Shown: piece by piece, positions 45,849-57,800 of the stretch
Layout of the letters: each line of letters begins with the position of its first letter
How positions within the stretch are numbered: position 1 is the first letter of the stretch
NCBI GenBank assembly: GCA_907165065.1
Contig: OU015550.1
Location: 6,173,501 to 6,237,500 of the forward strand
Source: Caprimulgus europaeus
Taxonomy: Eukaryota; Chordata; Aves; Caprimulgiformes; Caprimulgidae
Length of the DNA stretch: 64,000 nucleotides
Direction: 5' to 3'
Program-made: the position numbers and the translations under genes
Notes under the pieces: model-generated
Database searches by the model: none
What the model saw: the letters and a program-made list of their open reading frames with translations, nothing else
What the model was told of the DNA's origin: nothing

Positions 45849-48800
45849 CTGAGGAGAGAGAGCAGGAAAGGGTTATGTGATGATGGGACAGGAGAACAGC
45901 ATCACGGCCATTACCCACCCCTGCAGCTGGTTGGGCTGAGCCTCCACCTCCCTCCTACATAGCTGTGGTGGGGCGAGGAAAATAAATACCCCCTCCTCCT
46001 CCTGCGTTGCCCCTTCTCCCCCCCTCAAATAAAACCAACACGATCACTTCAAACAAAGCCATGACTTCTGAATGCTGAAAAATGGAAGTGAGAGTGAGGA
46101 GGAAAATGGGCTCGTTGGCATCGCAGGCAGGGTGTCCCTTCCTCGGCCACCCACACACTCCTGCACTTTCTGAGTTTACTGGCACAAAATCCGCAGGTGC
46201 AGCCCCAATCTGCACCATCTCACTCCCAAAAGCATGGTGTCTTCCTCATCATTCCTTTCCCTCATCCCACTGGGAGTCAAAAGCCCCTCCCCAGTGTGTG
46301 AGATGATTGCATGGAGTTCACAGAGAGCCTTACTTTCCATCCTGAGCATCATGGCCAAAGTTTCCTCAAGCAGAGCCTGTGCCTCCAGGTCGATGCTTCG
46401 CACCCTGCTGCCCTGCTCTCCCAGAGCCGGGCTCTGCTCCATCCTGCTCTTCACCTCAGCATACATTTCTTTCACTTGTTCAAAAGCCTGTGGAAAAGCA
46501 AATAAGCAGTGCAGGTAGGATCAGGTAAATAGACTGGGGGAAAGGGGATTTTCCAACTTTCAATCCATTTTAAGTATTAAATGGATACTGCACTAGAGCT
46601 TTGCCATGATGCTATCGTGCAAACACGTAACAGTTTGTGATGCACTCGCAGAGACGCTGACTGACAGCTGTCTGGGCTACTCTGCCACAGGCAGGAGACA
46701 CAACAGAGAGCTGCTAACAGCAAAAAGCGTTGGGATTGAGAAAGGTCCTGGAAAAATTCAGTACTGGGATACTGCATCAGATTAATCAGGAGTGACATGA
46801 CAACACACGAGCTGTAGCCTGAACAGCAAAGCCTCCTCGCCTCATCCAGAGCCGTGCCAGGACACAGCTGGCTTTGCTGCCTGGTGCCAGTGGGGACACA
46901 GAGCACAGCTGTGACCGCCCTGGCTGGTGACGTGCTGGAGCCCGGTACCTGCTGCGCGCTCCTGGCCTCCTCGCCCGCGGTCCCGGCCGTCTGCTGGGCG
47001 TCGGTGACCCGCAGGCGGTTCTGGTCCGCCCCGCGCTGCAGCCCCAGCAGTCGCTCCATCAGCCCGTCCAGCTGCACCGCGATGGACTTCACGTTCTTCT
47101 CGGCTGGACCAAGAACAGCCTCGATCTAAAAGCAGAGTGCTCCACATTCAGAAGGAAGTCACATCCAAACCCCACTCCTCATGGTTTTTTCCTCTGTGCA
47201 GGGGTCAGCTACACTGCCTGGCAGACACACGGCAGAAGTGGGGTGTTGGCAGGGTGGGGGGACTGCTCCCTGTGCCGCTCAGCACAGCAGCCCCAGGGTT
47301 TGTCTCAGGGGGACTCTGGCAGGGACCATTATTGTAGTCTGTAGAAGCACACAAGTGAGGCACACCAGAAAAGAGATTTTTAGAGCAAAAGCTTCACCAG
47401 ATCCCATTTCCCAGTTGTGCTGGTGCGGGACTCTACCAAGTGGGGAAGTCTCAAAGGAGCAGTGAGCAGGGCACAGCATGGTTATTTGGGAAGTCACCGC
47501 ACATCACTCACTTCATCAACGCGCTCCTGGATGAAGCGGAGGGAAGAGCCGGAGCCCCTGATCGCCCCCCGGGCCTCCAGCAGCACCGTGTTTGCTCGGC
47601 GCAGGTTCCCAACCACCTCTTCCACGTTGCCCTCCACAGCATTCGCCCGGTTCCTGGGGACACACAGGAAACAGCCAGGAGTGAGAGCAGAGAACTGGGC
47701 AGGCTGGAAGACAAGGCTGCAGGGGCTCAATAAGGAAGCTTGAGAAGCAAGACAGGATTGTTACTGAGAAGATTGCAAACTCCCTTCCCCAAAAGCCACA
47801 AACCCACACATCTGGACTCCAGCAGGTTTCCTTTCGAGAGGAGTGTTACTTCCATTTCATACCTCATAGCAGAGGAGACAAACTGAGAAGGGGAGAGAAA
47901 AGCCTTCCTTTAAACTAGTTAGAAACATTTCTTTTCTAAGTAGTGCAAGAAAAAGGATCAAAGGGAAAGCAACAACCACTGAACCAGTTTCAATGAATAC
48001 TCCTCTGCTTGCAGTGGAACTATTCAGGTCGTGTGATAGAGCCAGACTCACAGGAAGCCAGACTCCCTTGTCTCATCACTTCCAGCAGGTTAAGCAGGTG
48101 TCAGACGCTATCAAGGAGTCTGCACGCTTATCCCGCTAACCTTCTCGCTGGGCTATTGCTGCAAGTCAACATGTGACAGAGCAGGCGCTCCAAATTTGCA
48201 AGGACACTCTGTAATTATTTTTTAAGGGACCATGGGATAATCCTCCCAACTTTCACCCAGAAAACAAATAGCCCATTTAATCTCCACATGCTTTCTTGTG
48301 CAATTAGGATGTAGGTCACCAATATCAAGTAATACTAGGGCAGCCCTGTCATCTCCCATCACAGGGACTCAAGAGATAGAGAAAAGCCTCCGTTACTTTT
48401 GGTAAAGACCTTCTTGCTGTAGTGTCTATAGCAAAATCTGTTCTTGGCAGCCACCTTTCCTATTTGCATTGGGGCACCAGGGAGGTGTCTGCAGAGATTG
48501 CAGACTCACTCTCTTAGGCACTGTGCATAGAAGATCTTGGGCTAAAACGTTGTGTTGTGCAAGTGGGTACAGCTCCAGCAGAGTGAGATCTCAACCCAAC
48601 CGAGAACCACGATGCTCACTCTGGCTGCCGACAGCCCCTGAGCCCCAACCGACCTGGCCTGCTCTGCCTCCTGCTGAAGCTGCTTGGCTTTAGCCATGTC
48701 CTCGGCCGTCTGGGCAAGGATGCTCTCTGGGCACTGCAGCTTCGTCGCCAAATTTTGGATCTCGGTCATTTTCCTCAGGACTGCGGCAGCATCCGTGGGG

Positions 48801-51800
48801 AGACGCAGGGAGAGAACAGACTCGCTGATTTCCTGGAGAGTGGCAGGGTCCGTGTCCTTGTCTAGACAGCAAAGAGCCAGACGGCGTCAGCAACGGGAGA
48901 GAGGAAAGGTGGGACTGCAAATGCAAGGGAGGACGAGGGCAGGCATCCAGCCAAGCACGCTCTCACGCACAGTCTCTTCATTCCAGACAGCTGCCAGGAT
49001 CCACCCTGAATTTAATCCCCTTGAATTTCATGTACTTCCCATTCACATCAGCAGAACTTTCAGGGAAGAACTGAAATGATAACTTTAATTTGGTGAAGAG
49101 AACACCCTGGCTAAGCCCAGAGCAGAGTCAAGTGGACCTCACTGAGCAGATGAGGCTGTGTTTCAAGACAAGCCTTTTTTTTTTTTATTATTTCACAAAT
49201 GAAAGTTAATAAAACTGAGGAATCAGAAGCAGGCAAAGCCCAAGGGACATTAGCCCAGCGATTAGCTCAGAAATATCTTCAGTCATCATTAACACCAGGC
49301 AGCACCAAATGACCCGATTTTCTTACTCAGCTAATGCTCACGAGGCTCATTATGTTATTACACTCTGTCTGCGGACAATAAGTCATCCCAGTGGTTTATA
49401 GGCCAGTGAGGAATTCTCGTCTGATTAATTGTCTGCTCCAGAGAAGATTTGTCTGTTTATCTCCAGTCAGGGAGTGCTGCCTGTAAACTTTTCTGCATCG
49501 GGTCAATGCTGACTCCAAATCCTCAGAGAGCACCAGACACAGGGGTGGGTTTGTCCTCGAGCCCCAGAGGTGGCACAAGGCTCTGCAGCAGAGAGAGGGA
49601 CAAAGGAAGCTGTTGTCCATGCTACAGACAGAAGATCACCTCCTCCACAGCCTTCCACTTGTGGTAATGCAGTTCATTGTTTTAGAGGTGATATTTGAGA
49701 GCAGCTCACAGGGAGGTGTTGTGAGACCCCTCCAGAAAGTCCTGCACACAGAATATCAAGGCCATGTGGTACCTCCTGCCTCATGCACCTCACAGATGGC
49801 CCCCAAATGTCCCCAGAAGGAAGCAGGCAGGGTCTGCCCTACTGACATCCCAGGGAAGTCAACACAGATAGAACAGGATTAATTTGGGTCGATCTGAACA
49901 GCACGGTCAAGCCTGAGCAAGTCAGATGGTCAAACTGCAACTCCTGATAATATCACAGACTTTCCTACTGCTGAAAAGTCTTCTCTGTTTTTCAGCAAAC
50001 ACTGTCCAGCCCTGCCTTGCCATCTCAGAGGACACACATTACCTTTGCTACGTAAATACCCACGTGCAGATAAAGTGGATATCCAGGAGCTTAACGGGGT
50101 GAGCTGTTCAGCCGCCTCCCTGGTGCTGTGCTCCCAGACACAGCACTGTAAAAACCAGGGGTTTTGTGTGCACAGGTCAGTCTGCACAGACACGCTCCAC
50201 AGCCTGCAGAGCGCTACCTGACAAGGAGTCTCGGACTTGCTGGATGAGCTGCTGGATGCGCCGGACGTCTCCTTCTATCTGGGTCCTCGTGACGCTCATC
50301 TGATCCACGAGCCGCCGGGTATTGCTCTGAATCTCATTTGCAGACGTCTCTGTTGTTTTAATCTGCAAATAACAATATCCTGACGGAGCCGTTTCTTCTT
50401 GACCTGGAAGCCCAGCAGCCCTACCTGAACTCTGAGTGAACTGGGCAAGGCACCTTGCAGTTCTGCCAGTCCCTATTCTCAACATGCCACTGCTTTAAAG
50501 AATTGTCAGTGTCAAAGATGGAGGGTTGGATTTGCAGAGAAAGCTCTTAAACAGGGTCAGGACCGTTTAGCTTTTTAAAACACCTTTGAAATGGATTTTG
50601 AACGAGTTTGAAAACTGCCTTTATCTTTGCAAGCACCCAAGGGGCCGCAGAAAGAATCTGCAACAGCACTGACGTGCCCTGGATTGCATCAAACGTTAGA
50701 GCAGATACACCTGCGGATCCAGAGAGGTTTCCACATCCCCACCCCTTACTAATCCCAAACCAGGAGGAGGACAGGCTTCCCTGGGACATTTCCAGAGCTG
50801 CTCACGTGCCTTCAGCTCTGCAGCTCCTGTGCTGGGGGCAGCCAGGACCCACGTGCACAGCAGGAAGTCTCCCACTCAGAAATTCCTGAATTCCTGCAGC
50901 TGTCCACAAGATCAGGTCTCAAAGAGCGTTTGGACTTGGGGGGTTTTTATCACAGCTCAACACCGAAGGACGGAGCGCGGAGCTCGGCCGCGGGACAGGC
51001 GGCGCTGCCCGCACTCACCAGCTGCTCCATCCCCCGGAGCCGGGCGCTCAGGCTGCGGAACTCCCGGGCAGCGTCCGCGGCCACGGCCAGGGCCCCGCTC
51101 GACAGCGGGAAGATGCCGCGGCAGGGCCGGCCGGCCCCGCAGGCTGTGCTGTTGTCCCGCGGGCAGAGCAGCCCCTCGCACTGCGCTGGCGTGCAGGTCT
51201 CCACTCGGAAGCCACCACAGATCTGGAGAGGGAGAGAGCAGTGGTGGGGCAGTGAGGGCACCCACCTTGCTGGGGAGGCCTCAGTGCCCTCAGGGAGGCA
51301 AACCAGCACATCACAGGGGCCCATGGTTCAGGAGACCCTCACCAGGGGAGCTGGGGAACTCGCTGTGCTTGTGCTGCTGAGCTCCACACAGGAACAGGGA
51401 CAGACCACCCTCCTGATGGGGCTGACAGCAATGGATCTGGCACAGCCCAAGTGACAGTGACCAGAGCAGCACTGAACGCCCACATCTGAGACAGGAACAC
51501 CAGGTCTGCATCTCCTCACCACCCCAAGCCAGAGCATCAACAAGAACAAAGCCAGAGCGGAACCCCAGCAGCTCACGGAGAGTAACAGCACGTGTCTGCA
51601 TGGAGCAAACCTCTCATTTACCCTCAGGACAGCAACTCCTCCCCTCGTGGCAGGGGAGCCCTGTCCAACCTCTGCTGTTTGTGTTGGGAGAGAGAATGGG
51701 ATGAGAAGACCCTGCCCTCTCACTGGGACACCAGTGGATTTAATGGCACAGCATCTTCTAGAGTTAGGACCCACCAGAGAGCTCTCAGCAGCAGGGACAC

Positions 51801-54800
51801 ACACAAACCCAGAGCCAGTGCAAGCACCAGCACAGGCTTGGGAACGTGCTGCTGCCCTGAAAAGCAGAGAGGGGAGGCTGGTGGTCTCCACAGCAACCGT
51901 GCATTAGGAGACACCGAAATGGATCTCCATGGCAATAACAAAGCAGCGAAAGAGAAATAAATGAAACCTCATCCAGAAATTAAGTGGGTCTTTGAGATAC
52001 AAGGACTGACACATGAGAGAGTCCTTGGAGGAAAGAGCGCGTGCTTGGGAGGGGGTGGTGGGCAACGCCTCGGTATCCGTGATCCCCAGGAAAGTGATGC
52101 TCAGACAAATCACTGCTGACCCAAAGCAGCAGGTTGCTTGGATGCCATTTATGAGTCTCTCTGGACAGAGACTTTGTCTCGTGCCGTGCTGGACTGTTTG
52201 AGGGAAGATCTATGACTGCAGGCTGAGACTTCCGCCTCCAGAGCACTGCAGGGGCCCTCCTGAAAACTACGTGCATGCAGTGGGGAAGTCATAAAACTGC
52301 TTTGGATCTTCACCTGATTTATGACGGGGGTCAGGTTGGGAGATGAGGTTATCTCGCCCTTCAGGGTCAGCAGCTTGGAGGTGGACTCCGCAAGCCCCCC
52401 CTCCATCCCCGCAGCACTCCTGCGGCTCTCCCGGGACTCAGCCAGCAGCCCGGAGGCAGCGGCAATGAGGCTGCTGGCATTGGTGGAGGTCTGGTACGCA
52501 GATCTGATTGTCTTGAAGGCTCCTGCAGGAATAAAACCAATAAGTGACACAAATGACACAAGTGACTCAGAAATGCAGCACAGCTACCTAAATGAAGGCA
52601 CTGACTATACGCTGCGAGCGGATGCGTGCACAGAATGGAGGGAGTCACAGCCAGAGGGATTAGTCACTATGGCACAATGAAAAAGCTCCTTTTATTTCCA
52701 GGTGCCTTTCAGCCATTCCTTCAGTGAGCTACAGAGCTTTCCTCAAGGACTGAGCTGTGGATTGGGGCTAAAAGACTGAAACAAAACTAAAGCAAGATGA
52801 TATTCACACCCTGATCCTGGGCTTTGCTCCCTGCAGCCCAGAAGGGCTTTGGTGGGGACAGGACAGGCTGTTTCAGAGCCCTTTCCCTGGCTCCCAAGCC
52901 TGGAAGGACAGTCAGGACGTGGACATCTAAGCCCAGACTGGCCAGTGAGGTGCAGAGTGAACCTGCCCAGGCAGCAGCCACTTGCCACAGCTCCTGCATC
53001 CTGGCCAGCTGAGCCACGCTGGGGGAGGCAGCAACCAGACACTGGGAGAGAATCAGCTGTAGCAGGGATATCACAGCAGCCTCCCACCAGCAGCATCACA
53101 GGGCTTAATGAGCTCCTCTCCTAAGCGCCTGACAGCCGCCTGCCTCTCTTCCCCACCCCTCCATCCCTTCCTTGTGCACACCCTTCATTATCTCAGCTTC
53201 CTCCCAGGTTTGGTGACACAGTCCCAGCAGGACTACCCATTTCCCACCACAGCTCCCACCTTCCCAGTGCTCCCACTGCGCTCTGGCAGTGGAGTCTGTG
53301 CTGGCCAGGGAACAGGAACGGCACCCAACCCCAAAACACCGCAGCAAATAACCCAACAGTGTGAAATCCTGGGATGCCGGGTAGAAAGCATCCCTTTCCT
53401 TGGGGAGCAGAGATGCATTTGCTGTTCCTAAGCTAGCAGCAGGTTAAAAACTCCATCTCGTCCACCTGGGCAGTGGGAAACCACCAGGCACAGTCACGTT
53501 GAGGTAAATTAATGGCTGCAAATTAAGAGATATCAGAGCTGCAGCACTGTACCTGACAGATCCGTGCTGCGGCTGGCTTCAAACTGGCTCTTCTTGCTCT
53601 GGTACTGGGTGTCAGTGGTAAGCAAACTGCTGTTGAGGGCTTCCAGCTCCCTCGATAGAGAGGCAGTGTCATCCAGAAAGCGAAGGTCAGGATTTATACC
53701 TTGGACCTGCTCTCTGGGAGAGAAAAAGCAGAAAATGGGAATCCCAGCCCTGCTGAGGATGCCAACCATCGAGAGCCTGTCCACCGCCCTCCTGCCTTTG
53801 CAGCATTTAGCACAGGATGGGCACACCTGGACGTGCTGTCCTGCATCGCTGGCCACCACCTGACCAGAGCCAGATTTCCAGGTACAGACACAAAGCAGAA
53901 CGCACACAAGCGGCTCAGGGTGACAAGTGGAGCGACCACACAGGAAAAAGCCAGTGTTCCCTCCCGGCTAAGGGACACACCCCAAGAGCAGCACCCATCC
54001 CTCACCTGATCGCAGCGAGCGTGCTGCCTATCTGCGCCAGGCTCTGCTCTGTGGCGGGAGAGTGGCCGAGGATGCCCTGTGCCTGCTGCACGTCCCCCTC
54101 CGCCTGCGAGAGGCGGGGGCTGAGGCGGGACCCCCCGCTCCCCCGGGGCAGCCGGGAGCTGGAGTTGCTGAGATGGACCTGGCGCAGGCGCAGGCGCTGG
54201 ATGTCCCCGTCGTAGGTGCGGAAGCAGGGGTGGCACAGCTGGCACTCGGGGTAGGTGCTGCAGTGGCCCCGCTGGCACTGGTCACAGCGGGAGCCCGTGA
54301 TCCCCGGGCGGCAGAGGCATTGGCCCGTGGTCTTGTCACACCCCACATCCTCCGTGCCCTGGAAGTCACAGTCACACTCTGGGGGATGGAAAGGTGGAAA
54401 GATACAGAGGTGAATCCCACCAAAAGGGGGGAAAAATATAAATTTATACATGTGCATATATACACACATAAATAAAATCAAATCCTGTTAATGGGAAGCC
54501 AACACAATCTGAAGTCAAATCCCACCTGTCAGCCCCCACAGCATCTGGAAAGGAGGTGGCACAAGGAGAGAAAAGGGAAGAGCCTCCAAGCCCAGTTGCC
54601 CACCCAGCCCCTGCAGGGCCAGACCAACACAGCCAAGGGTCTCACCCAGGGCTGCTGGGAGTGGACTGGTGAGCACTCAGAGATGGGGAGAGCAACAGGA
54701 ATGAACCAGGAAGCTGTTCCAGAGAGGAAATCTCTTTTGCAAAATAGTGTGGGAAACGCTGGTGCCAGGACACAGGCCGGGTGCTCCTTCCCACATCACC

Positions 54801-57800
54801 TGTGATTTCACAGTGCTAAACACCACTGAGCCAAAACCAAACACGTGCTCCCTACCTGTGCACCCTGCCCGGGCGTCTCCGTAGTGCCTGTCTGGGCACC
54901 CCTGCTCCTGCGGGGCAGAGCACGTCCGTCCCGTGAAGCCTTCCCTGCATGGACACTGTCCTGTGAACTGAGGAAAGAGAAACACATCAGAGACACTCAG
55001 CTCCAGATGCTCTCCTGGGAAAGCCATCCCTCGACTGCTCTTGAGCAGTAAAGCCAGCACATGGACAACTCCTGCTCAGCCTGTGTGTCCCAGGACAGGC
55101 CCACGCTGCTCCTGCTGGGCTGCAGGCTCAGCCGTGGCCACGCAGCCTCCAAACAGCCCAAGCATTGCAAAGCAGAGCTGTAAGCTTTGCTTCAAAGACA
55201 AAGGAATCGCCCACATGCAGCTGGTTTTGCCATCTCAGGTCTCCTCCCTGCACTGAGTTAGTCTGGGACCTACCCTTGGCTCTTAGAATTTGTCATGGGT
55301 TGGTTTGGGTTGGTTTTCTTTTTTCTTTTTCTTTTTTACACTTAATTTTAATTTTCCCAGTTGTCTCTTACACCTGAAGTGACACATACTTTTCACTGAC
55401 AAATGAGGATAATTAACTTGCCTTGCCTGCTTGAAAATCTCTTATTAGGACTTCCTTACTAAATATCAAGCCTTTTAAAAAGGCTTAATCTTGCCTTGAT
55501 AATTACCACCTTCTTTCATTTTCCTGAATGGCCTGTCACAGTGTTTTCTAGGAAATAGGAAAAGGAACATAAAAGCAGGATGCACTAAGGAATGCACAGC
55601 CCTTTTGTGGAGGCTCCCACAGATGGGATGGGACAATGGAGCCACCCAACAGGTGGTTTTGATGCTCTGAGTGATCCCCAGCATGGTGCTGCACAGTGGG
55701 GACGTGGCTCCGATGGCAGTGACACCCCCACTGCCCCCAGACAGCCCCTCACAGCAGCGTTTGCAGAGCTGGGAAAAGAAAACAAAACAAACAAAAAAAG
55801 AGAGCAAGCTTGCAGGTGTGCGTGAAAAAAGGCAGGGAAATGAAAAAGAAATATTGCTGAAATATGCTGAATCTGCCCTGAGGATGCTCAGGGTGGGCTG
55901 GGCGGTACCTGGTTGCAGTGGAGGCTGCGGGAGCCCTGGGGGTGGCAGCCGCAGGGCCGGCAGCCCCGGCCGCTCCCCATCTCCCAGTGCTCGGCCGCGC
56001 ACTGCCCGCAGTCGTTCCCCACCACGTTGGGCAGGCAGGAGCATCTCCCCGTCTCGTCATCACAGGGCACGTCCTGCCGCGTTCCCAGCACGTTGCAGGT
56101 GCATCCTGAAACCGGGAGGGTTTTGTCACATTAACAATGGGTGCAGAGCACCAGCCCAGCTTCCTACAAAGCCAGGTTCACAGAAGGACCTTGCAGCCAC
56201 CCAAAAACGAGCTCTCCTGTCCCTCCCTTCACACCTGAGCTCAGCACAAGGGACCCGCACCCCTGCTCTAACACCACACCGCTCGCTCCAGCACCGCAGC
56301 AGGACTCACAGCCCGAATCCTCATCATCCTCATCATCCTCCAGCCCAGCGGGACAGGGGCGCTGCCCCGCGCCACGGCTGCCCCCTGCTGTGCACAGCCC
56401 GGCTCGCCCGCAGCGCCGCCGGCATCCCAAGCCCTGCGCACCCGGGGAGGCACTCGGCAAGGGGATACCCACGCCCCAAACTCCACTTTCCCTGTGCTTG
56501 TTGCCAACCTTATACCCGAGACAGGTCAGAGACTGAGCAAGGAGGTTTAGAACCCTTCACAAAATTGGCTTTGGCTTGGAAACCCCAAATCAAAGCTGGC
56601 TGGGAACTGCATCCCTCTCAGAGCCTCTGAGGATGCTGAGCTGAGAGAGGCGAGGTGGGAACGCCCTGGGAAGCAGGGGCTGGTTTGGGGTGTACTCACT
56701 GCGGCACCCCATGGGGTTGGCATTGGCCAGCTGGGCAAAGCCCGGCTTGCAGAGGTGGCAGCGATCCCCCTGCACGTTCTCCTTGCAGACACAGCGCCCG
56801 GTCAGCGGGTCACAGACGGAGCCCGGCACGGTGCCGTCCGGGTCGCACTCGCAGGCTGGAGATGGGCAAGAAACAGCGTTGCTGGGGGTGTGAGGGCAGA
56901 GGGGGGGGGTCTGGGGATGGTGCTACACGGGGGGAATGGGGCACTCACGCAGACAGGCTTCGGGATGGGTGAGATCTTGCTGCTGGTTGCGAAAATAGTT
57001 AGTCTTGCAGCGCTCACAGTTGTTGCCTTCAGTGTTGTGCTGGCAGTTGTCACAGACGCCCCCGCTCGTCCCTCCGCTGGCCTGGTACAGCTCTGGGTCG
57101 AAGTGGCACGAGGCCGAGTGACCGTTGCAGTTGCACCCTAAAAAAACCCAACAAAGCAGCCCAGCTAGTGCTGCAACTGCACAAACCCCTCGGACAGCAG
57201 CAGCTCTGGCACTAGAGGGTGCCCGAGTCCCCTGTGTGACTGTGACACCCGCTAAACACCCCAGAACCAAGCTGGCACTAGTCGGACAGTGCAGCCAAGC
57301 ACTGGGGCAAGCTGTGAGCCTGGGGCATTGCTCAGCCACAGCCCCGCAGAGCAAAGTCCAGCGTGAGAACGTGCCCGGGTGCCTTCTGCAGAGACACCCC
57401 AGCTAACAGCCAGCCCCACAAAGCGTCCCGGTAAAAGGTCCCTGAGCTTGTGCTCAGTCCCATCACTCACATCTGGGGAGGATTTAGGAAAGGCCTGAGG
57501 AAGATGAGAGGGGAAAGGCCTGAGGAAGAGGAGAGGGGGAAGGCACTCGCCGTACTCTGGCACTCATGGGGGTCGTTGTCCTCCGCGGGCGCCCAGGGTC
57601 GGTCGTTGTAGAGGGCGGCACAGCGCTGGCAGCTGGGACCGGCGGTGTTGTGCTGACACACACAGTGCCCGTGGACCTGCTGCAGAGACAACACTTTACT
57701 CCTCCTGGATGGTAACTGCTCAGTCCATCTGAGCTTCATCCTTCTCATGCCTTTTTGGCATGTGCCTTGGCCTGCTCCTGCCCCCACACAGTCCCCCTCC

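Noticed and set aside
57546..57555. GC-type donor (GCGAGT) for the LAMB3 LE1 exon instead of GTACGG
   Set aside because: Using it would add bases that break the frame into the LE2 exon; GTACGG gives the conserved Arg-Cys junction.
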